DNA of 64,000 nucleotides, taken from the NCBI RefSeq assembly GCF_036898095.1, contig NC_090763.1, positions 53,118,285 through 53,182,284 of the forward strand, in the 5' to 3' direction. The stretch comes from Palaemon carinicauda. Lineage: Eukaryota; Arthropoda; Malacostraca; Decapoda; Palaemonidae. The notes beneath the pieces were generated by a model. That model saw only the letters and a program-made list of their open reading frames with translations, was not told where the DNA came from and searched no databases. Made by a program: the position numbers and the translations under genes. Positions 46,791-59,801 of the stretch are shown one piece after another (the stretch's first letter is position 1; each line of letters starts with the position of its first letter).

Positions 46791-49700
46791 TGTACCTTAA
46801 GATATACTTCTATGCAATCAAGTTTTTTACCCCCAAAATACCTGACACAATAAGACCTACCTAAAGACCATCAAGTCCAAAGTTCTATAAAGTGATTTGA
46901 CTTAAGATTGCAAAATGTATTTCATCTAAAGATAACCAACAAAAAAAGTACCACTTAATCTACTGTATCACTATTCCTGTATTATCCCCCTTTGCCTTTT
47001 TTAGAGCTATTGATACTAATGTAATATGTTGAAACTATTTCAACCGCAGGAAATATTATCATTAAGTTCTAAAGGTGCTTTTCCCTTTCAGTACAAGCAG
47101 GAGACTTTAAACCAATGGTGTTATGGTCATAGTTAGCCATGCTTATAAAATTTTGTAGTGTATTGAAGCACACCATGTATGAAGCATGTTGCCACTGTCC
47201 CACCACGATGAGGTCATGACCTTCGAGACAGGGGGGACGTCCACTGTACAAGATCGGTACCATGCACCCACCTCCATGTGTTGCGAGCACATTTTGGGAG
47301 CACATGTCACCAACACTTGAGCGTCTCTGGAACCCCAAACCAGAGCGGATCAAAGTAGTAACAATCAAGAGGCTTGTGATCACCCCAACATTGAGACTAC
47401 CCCGACATCCTGAAACCTTATTTTGAGGGGGGTTCTAAGTCCCTCGCCATAAGGTAACGGAACCGTTTACTAGCCGGTTTCTGACTTTCGCCAGAAACCG
47501 GATGTTCCAATACGCCTTTAACACTGTAACCAACCCGTGACAGAGTCACAGAAGTAAGCCAGGAATCAGCGTGAATCGCGCATAAGCGCTATGATGTGCC
47601 TTTACACCTCACTGAGCCCAGACAGGCTCAGCCAGGAATCAGCACATTAGGTCACAGGTCAGCTAGGAATCGGCATACTTTTGCAAGTCTTTCCTTTCAG
47701 CCTAACTGACCCGGACACCATCACGCCTTTAACACTGTAACCAACCCGTGACAGAGTCACAGAAGTAAGCCAGGAATCAGCGTGAATCGCGCATGAGCGC
47801 TATGATGTGCCTTTACACCTCACTGAGCCAAGACAGGCTCAGCCAGGAATCAGCACATTAGGTCACAGAGGTCAGCTAGGAATCGGCATACTTTTGCAAG
47901 TCTTTCCTTTAAGCCTAACTGACCCGGACCTTGGAGATAAAAAGTGGGAAGTAAAGTAATAAGTGATATAGACTCTTAGAGAATGTTAGTAAAGGATTTG
48001 GTTAAAGTCTCCTGCAATTGATCATTAGCATACCTTCATAATCTAGCAATGATACCTAACTCAGTATATCTAATTCGTTGCTTTGGCTGTTGCTTCCTTT
48101 CTATATAGAGGACTAATTTTTGACTATCACTATCAATACTTTCTTTACATATATCGCCGTCTACTTTGGGTCCTTATGCCTATTTTCTTCCTCAGAGGAC
48201 TAGGCTACTCTGTCAATATATTTAACTTTTCTTCCATGAAGGGCTACTCTGGACAGTACAGTCACCTGTTTTCTTTTCATTAATTAAAGACTGAAATCAA
48301 AATACCCTATAAAGTTGAAAAAACTTTGCCAATATTGAAGACTGCTGAATAAAGTTCTATTATCAATCAATGAAAGTTTGCCTGCCTACATCACAAACTG
48401 TCTAAGAACATAGAATGACCATAAATTACTAGTCTTTTGTTCCGATAAAAAAATAATGTTAAATAAAAAAAAAAGTGAAAGATTAAAAACTTGCAGCAGG
48501 AGAGACATCACGGGCAGCACAAGAGACGTCATGGGCAGCAGAAGAGACAGCACACGCAGCAGAAGAGACAGCTGTGACCAAGTTGAGGAATGATCTTCCT
48601 AATCGGATAGTTGAATCGGTAGAACTTCAAAAGTTCAAACCTTTAGAAAATATTTTTTGTTGTGTAAATAAATCCCGAATATAATAAAAATGAACGCACA
48701 AAAATGTCGGGTAAATAAATCCCGAATACAATAAAAACAAACGCAAAAAATGTCGGGTAAATAAATCCCGAATACAATAAAAACGAACGCACAAAAATGT
48801 CGGGTAAATAAATCCCGAATACAATAAAAACGAATGCACAAAAATGTCGGGTAAATAAATCCCGAATACAATAAAAACGAACGCACAAAAATGTCGGGTA
48901 AATAAATCCCGAATACAATAAAAACGAACGCACAAAAATGTCGGGTAAATAAATCCCGAATACAATAAAAACGAACGCACAAAAATGTCGGGTAAATAAA
49001 TCCCGAATACAATAAAAACGAACGCACAAAAATGTCGGGTAAATAAATCCCGAATACAATAAAAACGAACGCACAAAAATGTCGGGTAAATAAATCCCGA
49101 ATACAATAAAAACGAACGCACAAAAATGTCGGGTAAATAAAGCCCGAATACAATAAAAACGAACGCACAAAAATGTCGGGTAAATAAATCCCGAATACAA
49201 TAAAAACGAACGCACAAAAATGTCGGGTAGATAAATCCCGAATACAATAAAAACGAACGCACAAAAATCTCGGGTAAATAAATCCCGAATACAATAAAAA
49301 CGAACGCACAAAAATGTCGGGTAAATAAATCCCGAATACAATAAAAACGAACGCACAAAAATGTCGGGTAAATAAATCCCGAATACAATAAAAACGAACG
49401 CACAAAAATGTCGGGTAAATAAATCCCGAATACAATAAAAACGAACGCACAAAAATGTCGGGTAAATAAATCCCGAATACAATAAAAACGAACGCACAAA
49501 AATGTCGGGTAAATAAATCCCGAATACAATAAAAACGAACGCACAAAAATGTCGGGTAAATAAATCCCGAATACAATAAAAACGAACGCACAAAAATGTC
49601 GGGTAAATAAATCCCGAATACAATAAAAACGAACGCACAAAAATGTCGGGTAAATAAATCCCGAATACAATAAAAACGAACGCACAAAAATGTCGGGTAA

Positions 49701-50114
49701 ATAAATCCCGAATACAATAAAAACGAACGCACAAAAATGTCGGGTGAATAAATTGTTAGAAGATTTGCATAGATATATTTTGGTAGATAGTATGAACTTT
49801 ATAGATTATATAGCATTTAAAAATAGAATAATGATCATAATTGAATTATTATATAGGTACAAACTTACAAAAACCTGAAAAATAATAAACTATTTTATAA
49901 AAACCATAAAAATGATAAACTATTTTATAAAAACATAGGGGGCAGAAGATATTCACAAACACTTTACAACAAACCTATTTTTTTATACGCGCCTAAAACC
50001 TACTACACATTCGATAATTATATAAAAACTTTGATATTTCACAACTAACCTTAACCAGGCTTTCAGAATTACCTTACAGAAATGTGCTATGAACCTAACC
50101 ACTATACAGCAATT
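46791..50114. repeat. Macrosatellite unit 9 (subtype C), 3324 bp
   Basis: Two 211-bp repeats (47513-47929), one 21-bp repeat fewer than the other units, and 23 47-bp repeats (48665-49745). The core is about 21 bp shorter than in other units, matching the missing 21-bp copy. Confidence 0.95.
48665..49745. repeat. 47-bp repeat array, 23 copies (unit 9)
   Basis: Subtype C left end (AAAACAAACGCAAAAAATG). Nearly all copies are AAATCCCG; only one AAAGCCCG is seen (about 49137). Confidence 0.97.
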
Positions 50115-51042
50115 TGTACCTTAAGATATACTTCTATGCAATCAAGTTTTTTACCCCCAAAATACCTGACACAATAAGACCTACCTAAAGACCATCAAGT
50201 CCAAAGTTCTATAAAGTGATTTGACTTAAGATTGCAAAATGTATTTCATCTAAAGATAACCAACAAAAAAAGTACCACTTAATCTACTGTATCACTATTC
50301 CTGTATTATCCCCCTTTGCATTTTTTAGAGCTATTGATACTAATGTAATATGTTGAAACTATTTCAACCGCAGGATATATTATCATTAAGTTCTAAAGGT
50401 GCTTTTCCCTTTCAGTACAAGCAGGAGACTTTAAACCAATGGTGTTATGGTCATAGTTAGCCATGCTTATAAAATTTTGTAGTGTATTGAAGCACACCAT
50501 GTATGAAGCATGTTGCCACTGTCTCACCACGATGAGGTCATGACCTTCGAGACAGGGGGGACGTCCACTGTACAAGATCGGTACCATGCACCCACCTCCA
50601 TGTGTTGCGAGCACATTTTGGGAGCACATGTCACCAACACTTGAGCGTCTCTGGAACCCCAAACCAGAGCGGATCAAAGTAGTAACAATCAAGAGGCTTG
50701 TGATCACCCCAACATTGAGACTACCCCGACATCCTGAAACCTTATTTTGAGGGGGGTTCTAAGTCCCTCGCCATAAGGTAACGGAACCGTTTACTAGCCG
50801 GTTTCTGACTTTCGCCAGAAACCGGATGTTCCAATACGCCTTTAACACTGTAACCAACCCGTGACAGAGTCACAGAAGTAAGCCAGGAATCAGTGTGAAT
50901 CGCGCATAAGCGCTATGATGTGCCTTTACACCTCACTGAGCCCAGACAGGCTCAGCCAGGAATCAGCACATTACGTCACAGAGGTCAGCTAGGAATCGGC
51001 ATACTTTTGCAAGTCTTTCCTTTCAGCCTAACTGACCCGGAC

Positions 51043-52101
51043 ACAAGAGATTTAAAAAGCTGGAAATAAAGTAAGAGGCGACTTAGACTCGTAGAGTACT
51101 TTCCATTGTTAGTAATTTTTTGTTAATTAGGTCACAGAGGCCAGCTAGGAATCGGCGTAGTTTTCCGCCTATCTTTATCCCTAACTGACCCGGACCTTGG
51201 AGATAAAAAGCTGGAAATAAAGTAAGAGGCGACTTAGACTCGTAGAGTACTTTCCATTGTTAGTAATTTTTTGTTAATTAGGTCACAGAGGCCAGCTAGG
51301 AATCGGCGTAGTTTTCCGCCTATCTTTATCCCTAACTGACCTGGACCTTGGAGATAAAAAGCTGGAAATAAAGTGAGAGGCGACTTAGACTCGTAGAGTA
51401 CTTTCCATTGTTAGTAATTTTTTGTTAATTAGGTCACAGAGGCCAGCTAGGAATCGGCGTAGTTTTCCGCCTATCTTTATCCCTAACTGACCCGGACCTT
51501 GGAGATAAAAAGCTGGAAATAAAGTAAGGGGCGACTTAGACTCGTAGAGTACTTTCCATTGTTAGTAATTTTTTGTTAATTAGGTCACAGAGGCCAGCTA
51601 GGAATCGGCGTAGTTTTCCGCCTATCTTTATCCCTAACTGACCCGGACCTTGGAGATAAAAAGCTGGAAATAAAGTAAGAGGCGACTTAGACTCGTAGAG
51701 TACTTTCCATTGTTAGTAATTTTTTGTTAATTAGGTCACAGAGGCCAGCTAGGAATCGGCGTAGTTTTCCGCCTATCTTTATCCCTAACTGACCCGGACC
51801 TTGGAGATAAAAAGCTGGAAATAAAGTGAGAGGCGACTTAGACTCGTAGAGTACTTTCCATTGTTAGTAATTTTTTGTTAATTAGGTCACAGAGGCCAGC
51901 TAGGAATCGGCGTAGTTTTCCGCCTATCTTTATCCCTAACTGACCCGGACCTTGGAGATAAAAAGCTGGAAATAAAGTGAGAGGCGACTTAGACTCGTAG
52001 AGTACTTTCCATTGTTAGTAATTTTTTGTTATTTAGGTCACAGAGGCCAGCTAGGAATCGGCGTAGTTTTCCGCCTATCTTTATCCCTAACTGACCCGGA
52101 C
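51043..52101. repeat. 151-bp repeat array, 7 copies
   Basis: Copies begin CCTTGGAGATAAAAAGCTGG at 51194, 51345 and so on every 151 bp; the first copy starts with a diverged ACAAGAGATTTAAAAAGC. Each joins a version of the core just right of the 211-bp array (AGATAAAAAG, GAAATAAAGTAA, ACTTAGACTCGTAGAG) to a version of the 211-bp repeat end (GGTCACAGAGGCCAGCTAGG, ATCGGC, CTAACTGACCCGGAC). It is therefore a chimera across that boundary, later amplified. It is diverged from the standard core, so it is old or came from another unit family. Confidence 0.93.
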
Positions 52102-52858
52102 CTTGGAGATAAAAAGTGGGAAGTAAAGTAATAAGTGATATAGACTCTTAGAGAATGTTAGTAAAGGATTTGGTTAAAGTCTCCTGCAATTGATCATTAG
52201 CATACCTTCATCATCTAGCAATGATACCTAACTCAGTATATCTAATTCGTTGCTTTGGCTGTTGCTTCCTTTCTATATAGAGGACTAATTTTTGACTATC
52301 ACTATCAATACTTTCTTTACATATATCGCCGTCTACTTTGGGTCCTTATGCCTATTTTCTTCCTCAGAGGACTAGGCTACTCTGTCAATATATTTAACTT
52401 TTCTTCCATGAAGGGCTACTCTGGACAGTACAGTCACCTGTTTTCTTTTCATTAATTAAAGACTGAAATCAAAATACCCTATAAAGTTGAAAAAACTTTG
52501 CCAATATTGAAGACTGCTGAATAAAGTTCTATTATCAATCAATGAAAGTTTGCCTGCCTACATCACAAACTGTCTAAGAACATAGAATGACCATAAATTA
52601 CTAGTCTTTTGTTCCGATAAAAAACTAATGTTAAATAAAAAAAAAAAGTGAAAGATTAAAAACTTGCAGCAGGAGAGACATCACGGGCAGCACAAGAGAC
52701 GTCATGGGCAGCAGAAGAGACGTCATGGGCAGCAGAAGAGACAGCACACGCAGCAGAAGAGACAGCTGTGACCAGGTTGAGGAATGATCTTCCTAATCGG
52801 ATAGTTGAATCAGTAGAACTTCAAAAGTTCAAACCTTTAGAAAATATTTTTTGTTGTG

Positions 52859-53422
52859 TAAATAAATCCCGATATAATAAAAACGAACGCACAAACAAGT
52901 CGGGTAAATAAATCCCGAATACAATAGAAACGAACGCACAAAAATGTCGGGTAAATAAATCCCGAATATAATAAAAACGAACGCACAAAAAAGTCGGGTA
53001 AATAAATCCCGAATACAATAAAAACGAACGCACAAAAATGTCGGGTAAATAAATCCCGAATACAATAAAAACAAACGCACAAAAATGTCGGGTAAATAAA
53101 GCCCGAATACAATAAAAACGAACGCACAAAAATGTCGGGTAAATAAAGCCCGAATACAATAAAAACGAACGCACAAAAATGTCGGGTAAATAAAGCCCGA
53201 ATACAATAAAAACGAACGCACAAAAATGTCGGGTAAATAAATCCCGAATACAATAAAAACGAACGCACAAAAATGTCGGGTAAATAAATCCCGAATACAA
53301 TAAAAACGAACGCACAAAAATGTCAGGTAAATAAATCCTGAATACAATAAAAACGAACGCACAAAAATGTCGGGTAAATAAATCCCGAATACAATAAAAA
53401 CGAACGCACAAAAATGTCGGGT
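52859..53422. repeat. 47-bp repeat array, 12 copies (unit 10)
   Basis: Subtype A array. The first copy has lost a base (TCCCGATATAAT), and ACAAACAAGTCGGG and CAATAGAAACG variants follow. Confidence 0.95.
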
Positions 53423-53791
53423 GAATAAATTGTTAGAAGATTTGCATAGAAATATTATGGTAGATAGTATGAAGTTTATAGATTATATAGCATTTAAAAA
53501 TAGAATAATGATCATAATTGAATTATTATATAGGTACAAACTAACAAAAACCTGAAAAATAATAAACTATTTTATAAAAACCTGAAAAATAATAAACTAT
53601 TTTATAAAAACATAGGGGGCAGAAGACATTCACAAACACTTTACAACAAACCTATTTTTTTATACGCGCCTAAAACCTACTACACATTCGATAATTATAT
53701 AAAAACTTTGATATTTCACAACTTACCTTAACCAGGCTTTCAGAATTACCTTACAGAAATGTGCTATGAACCTAACCACTATACAGCAATT

Positions 53792-56623
53792 TGTACCTTA
53801 AGATATACTTCTATGCAATCAAGTTTTTTACCCCCAAAATACCTGACACAATAAGACCTACCTAAAGACCATCAAGTCCAAAGTTCTATAAAGTGATTTG
53901 ACTTAAGATTGCAAAATGTATTTCATCTAAAGATAACCAACAAAAAAAGTACCACTTAATCTACTGTATCACTATTCCTGTATTATCCCCCTTTGCCTTT
54001 TTTAGAGCTATTGATACTAATGTAATATGTTGAAACTATTTCAACCGCAGGAAATATTATCATTAAGTTCTAAAGGTGCTTTTCCCTTTCAGTACAAGCA
54101 GGAGACTTTAAACCAATGGTGTTATGGTCATAGTTAGCCATGCTTATAAAATTTTGTAGTGTATTGAAGCACACCATGTATGAAGCATGTTGCCACTGTC
54201 TCACCACGATGAGGTCATGACCTTCGAGACAGGGGGGACGTCCACTGTACAAGATCGGTACCATGCACCCACCTCCATGTGTTGCGAGCACATTTTGGGA
54301 GCACATGTCACCAACACTTGAGCGTCTCTGGAACCCCAAACCAGAGCGGATCAAAGTAGTAACAATCAAGAGGCTTGTGATCACCCCAACATTGAGACTA
54401 CCCCGACATCCTGAAACCTTATTTTGAGGGGGGTTCTAAGTCCCTCGCCATAAGGTAACGGAACCGTTTACTAGCCGGTTTCTGACTTTCGCCAGAAACC
54501 GGATGTTCCAATACGCCTTTAACACTGTAACCAACCCGTGACAGAGTCACAGAAGTAAGCCAGGAATCAGCGTGAATCGCGCATAAGCGCTATGATGTGC
54601 CTTTACACCTCACTGAGCCCAGACAGGCTCAGCCAGGAATCAGCACATTACGTCACAGAGGTCAGCTAGGAATCGGCATACTTTTGCAAGTCTTTCCTTT
54701 AAGCCTAACTGACCCGGACACCATCACGCCTTTAACACTGTAACCAACCCGTGACAGAGTCACAGAAGTAAGCCAGGAATCAGCGTGAATCGCGCATGAG
54801 CGCTATGATGTGCCTTTACACCTCACTGAGCCCAGACAGGCTCAGCCAGGAATCAGCACATTAGGTCACAGGTCAGCTAGGAATCGGCATACTTTTGCAA
54901 GTCTTTCCTTTCAGCCTAACTGACCCGGACACCATCACGCCTTTAACACTGTAACCAACCCGTGACAGAGTCACAGAAGTAAGCCAGGAATCAGCGTGAA
55001 TCGCGCATGAGCGCTATGATGTGCCTTTACACCTCACTGAGCCCAGACAGGCTCAGCCAGGAATCAGCACATTAGGTCACAGGTCAGCTAGGAATCGGCA
55101 TACTTTTGCAAGTCTTTCCTTTCAGCCTAACTGACCCGGACACCATCACGCCTTTAACACTGTAACCAACCCGTGACAGAGTCACAGAAGTAAGCCAGGA
55201 ATCAGCGTGAATCGCGCATGAGCGCTATGATGTGCCTTTACACCTCACTGAGCCCAGACAGGCTCAGCCAGGAATCAGCACATTAGGTCACAGAGGTCAG
55301 CTAGGAATCGGCATACTTTTGCAAGTCTTTCCTTTAAGCCTAACTGACCCGGACCTTGGAGATAAAAAGTGGGAAGTAAAGTAATAAGTGATATAGACTC
55401 TTAGAGAATGTTAGTAAAGGATTTGGTTAAAGTCTCCTGCAATTGATCATTAGCATACCTTCATAATCTAGCAATGATACCTAACTCAGTATATCTAATT
55501 CGTTGCTTAGGCTGTTGCTTCCTTTCTATATAGAGGACTACTTTTTGACTATCACTATCAATACTTTCTTTACATATATCGCCGTCTACTTTGGGTCCTT
55601 ATGCCTATTTTCTTCCTCAGAGGACTAGGCTACTCTGTCAATATATTTAACTTTTCTTCCATGAAGGGCTACTCTGGACAGTACAGTCACCTGTTTTCTT
55701 TTCATTAATTAAAGACTGAAATCAAAATACCCTATAAAGTTGAAAAAACTTTGCCAATATTGAAGACTGCTGAATAAAGTTCTATTATCAATCAATGAAA
55801 GTTTGCCTGCCTACATCACAAACTGTCTAAGAACATAGAATGACCATAAATTATTAGTCTTTTGTTCCGATAAAAAACTAATGTTAAATAAAAAAAAAAA
55901 GGTGAAAGATTAAAAACTTGCAGCAGGAGAGACATCACGGGCAGCACAAGAGACGTCATGGGCAGCAGAAGAGACGTCATGGGCAGCAGAAGAGACAGCA
56001 CACGCAGCAGAAGAGACAGCTGTGACCAAGTTGAGGAATGATCTTCCTAATCGGATAGTTGAATCGGTAGAACTTCAAAAGTTCAAACCTTTAGAAAATA
56101 TTTTTTGTTGTGTAAATAAATCCCGAATACAATAAAAACGAACGCACAAAAATGTCGGGTAAATGAATCCCGAATACAATAAAAACGAACGCACAAAAAT
56201 GTCGGGTAAATAAATCCCGAATACAATAAAAACGAACGCACAAAAATGTCGGGTAAATAAATTGTTAGAAGATTTGCATAGAAATATTATGGTAGATAGT
56301 ATGAAGTTTATAGATTATATAGCATTTAAAAATAGAATAATGATCATAATTGAATTATTATATAGGTACAAACTTACAAAAACCTGAAAAATAATAAACT
56401 ATTTTATAAAAACCTGAAAAATAATAAACTATTTTATAAAAACATAGGGGGCAGGAGACATTCACAAACACTTTACAACAAACCTATTTTTTTATACGCG
56501 CCTAAAACCTACTACACATTCGATAATTATATAAAAACTTTGATATTTCACAACTTACCTTAACCAGGCTTTCAGAATTACCTTACAGAAATGTGCTATG
56601 AACCTAACCACTATACAGCAATT
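53792..56623. repeat. Macrosatellite unit 11 (short array), 2832 bp
   Basis: Four 211-bp repeats (54514-55354), the maximum seen, but only three 47-bp repeats (56113-56254), the minimum. It shows that the 47-bp array can almost vanish while the core is kept. Confidence 0.95.
56113..56254. repeat. 47-bp repeat array, 3 copies (unit 11)
   Basis: Three copies only, one with AAATGAATCCC. The last ends GGGTAAATAAATTG; all other arrays end GGGTGAATAAATTG. Confidence 0.95.
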
Positions 56624-59600
56624 TGTACCTTAAGATATACTTCTATGCAATCAAGTTTTTTACCCCCAAAATACCTGACACAATAAGACCTACCTAAAGA
56701 CCATCAAGTCCAAAGTTCTATAAAGTGATTTGACTTAAGATTGCAAAATGTATTTCATCTAAAGATAACCAACAAAAAAAGTACTACTTAATCTACTGTA
56801 TCACTATTCCTGTATTATCCCCCTTTGCATTTTTTAGAGCTATTGATACTAATGTAATATGTTGAAACTATTTCAACCGCAGGAAATATTATCATTAAGT
56901 TCTAAAGGTGCTTTTCCCTTTCAGTACAAGCAGGAGACTTTAAACTGGTGTTATGGTCATAGTTAGCCATGCTTATAAAATTTTGTAGTGTATTGAAGCA
57001 CACCATGTATGAAGCATGTTGCCACTGTCTCACCACGATGAGGTCATGACCTTCGAGACAGGGGGGACGTCCACTGTACAAGATCGGTACCATGCACCCA
57101 CCTCCATGTGTTGCGAGCACATTTTGGGAGCACATGTCACCAACACTTGAGCGTCTCTGGAACCCCAAACCAGAGCGGATCAAAGTAGTAACAATCAAGA
57201 GGCTTGTGATCACCCCAACATTGAGACTACCCCGACATCCTGAAACCTTATTTTGAGGGGGGTTCTAAGTCCCTCGCCATAAGGTAACGGAACCGTTTAC
57301 TAGCCGGTTTCTGACTTTCGCCAGAAACCGGATGTTCCAATACGCCTTTAACACTGTAACCAACCCGTGACAGAGTCACAGAAGTAAGCCAGGAATCAGC
57401 GTGAATCGCGCATAAGCGCTATGATGTGCCTTTACACCTCACTGAGCCCAGACAGGCTCAGCCAGGAATCAGCACATTAGGTCACAGGTCAGCTAGGAAT
57501 CGGCATACTTTTGCAAGTCTTTCCTTTCAGCCTAATTGACCCGGACACCATCACGCCTTTAACACGGTAACCAACCCGTGACAGAGTCACAGAAGTAAGC
57601 CAGGAATCAGCGTGAATCGCGCATGAGCGCTATGATGTGCCTTTACACCTCACTGAGCCCAGACAGGCTCAGCCAGGAATCAGCACATTAGGTCACAGGT
57701 CAGCTAGGAATCGGCATACTTTTGCAAGTCTTTCCTTTCAGCCTAACTGACCCGGACACCATCACGCCTTTAACACTGTAACCAACCCGTGACAGAGTCA
57801 CAGAAGTAAGCCAGGAATCAGAGTGAATCGCGCATGAGCGCTATGATGTGCCTTTACACCTCACTGAGCCCAGACAGGCTCAGCCAGGAATCAGCACATT
57901 AGGTCACAGAGGTCAGCTAGGAATCGGCATACTTTTGCAAGTCTTTCCTTTAAGCCTAACTGACCCGGACCTTGGAGATAAAAAGTGGGAAGTAAAGTAA
58001 TAAGTGATATAGACTCTTAGAGAATGTTAGTAAAGGATTTGGTTAAAGTCTCCTGCAATTGATCATTAGCATACCTTCATAATCTAGCAATGATACCTAA
58101 CTCAGTATATCTAATTCGTTGCTTTGGCTGTTGCTTCCTTTCTATATAGAGGACTACTTTTTGACTATCACTATCAATACTTTCTTTACATATATCGCCG
58201 TCTACTTTGGGTCCTTATGCCTATTTTCTTCCTCAGAGGACTAGGCTACTCTGTCAATATATTTAACTTTTCTTCCATGAAGGGCTACTCTGGACAGTAC
58301 AGTCACCTGTTTTCTTTTCATTAATTAAAGACTGAAATCAAAATACCCTATAAAGTTGAAAAAACTTTGCCAATATTGAAGACTGCTGAATAAAGTTCTA
58401 TTATCAATCAATGAAAGTTTGCCTGCCTACATCACAAACTGTCTAAGAACATAGAATGACCATAAATTACTAGTCTTTTGTTCCGATAAAAAACTAATGT
58501 TAAATAAAAAAAAAGTGAAAGATTAAAAACTTGCAGCAGGAGAGACATCACGGGCAGCACAAGAGACGTCATGGGCAGCAGAAGAGACGTCATGGGCAGC
58601 AGAAGAGACAGCACACGCAGCAGAAGAGACAGCTGTGACCAAGTTGAGGAATGATCTTCCTAATCGGATAGTTGAATCGGTAGAACTTCAAAAGTTCAAA
58701 CCTTTAGAAAATATTTTTTGTTGTGTAAATAAATCCCGAATATAATAAAAACGAACGCACAAAAAAGTCGGGTAAATAAATCCCGAATACAATAAAAACG
58801 AACGCACAAAAATGTCGGGTAAATAAATCCCGAATATAATAAAAACGAACGCACAAAAAAGTCGGGTAAATAAATCCCGAATACAATAAAAACGAACGCA
58901 CAAAAATGTCGGGTAAATAAATCCCGAATATAATAAAAACGAACGCACAAAAAAAGTCGGGTAAATAAATCCCGAATACAATAAAAACGAACGCACAAAA
59001 ATGTCGGGTAAATAAATCCCGAATACAATAAAAACGAACGCACAAAAATGTCGGGTAAATAAAGCCCGAATACAATAAAAACGAACGCACAAAAATGTCG
59101 GGTAAATAAAGCCCGAATACAATAAAAACGAACGCACAAAAATGTCGGGTAAATAAAGCCCGAATACAATAAAAACGAACGCACAAAAATGTCGGGTAAA
59201 TAAAGCCCGAATACAATAAAAACGAACGCACAAAAATGTCGGGTAAATAAATCCCGAATACAATAAAAACGAACGCACAAAAATGTCGGGTAAATAAATC
59301 CCGAATACAATAAAAACGAACGCACAAAAATGTCGGGTAAATAAATCCTGAATACAATAAAAACGAACGCACAAAAATGTCGGGTAAATAAATCCCGAAT
59401 ACAATAAAAACGAACGCACAAAAATGTCGGGTGAATAAATTGTTAGAAGATTTGCATAGAAATATTATGGTAGATAGTATGAAGTTTATAGATTATATAG
59501 CATTTAAAAATAGAATAATGATCATAATTGAATTATTATATAGGTACAAACTTACAAAAACCTGAAAAATAATAAACTATTTTATAAAAACCTGAAAAAT

Positions 59601-59801
59601 AATAAACTATTTTATAAAAACATAGGGGGCAGAAGACATTCACAAACACTTTACAACAAACCTATTTTTTTATACGCGCCTAAAACCTACTACACATTCG
59701 ATAATTATATAAAAACTTTGATATTTCACAACTTACCTTAACCAGGCTTTCAGAATTACCTTACAGAAATGTGCTATGAACCTAACCACTATACAGCAAT
59801 T
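56624..59801. repeat. Macrosatellite unit 12 (subtype A), 3178 bp
   Basis: Three 211-bp repeats (57343-57970) and 15 47-bp repeats (58726-59432). Its 104-codon frame (56902-57213) has a 3-bp deletion that keeps the frame. Confidence 0.95.
58726..59432. repeat. 47-bp repeat array, 15 copies (unit 12)
   Basis: Subtype A with regular alternation of AAAAAAGTCGGG and AAAAATGTCGGG at the left end. One copy is 48 bp (an extra A near 58953), which shifts the open frames. Confidence 0.95.

Larger units (their letters stand above)
50115..53791. repeat. Macrosatellite unit 10 (subtype A with 151-bp array), 3677 bp
   Basis: Only one 211-bp repeat (50837-51042), followed by seven 151-bp repeats (51043-52101), then the normal middle and 12 47-bp repeats (52859-53422). 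The 151-bp array replaces the missing 211-bp copies. Confidence 0.95.
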
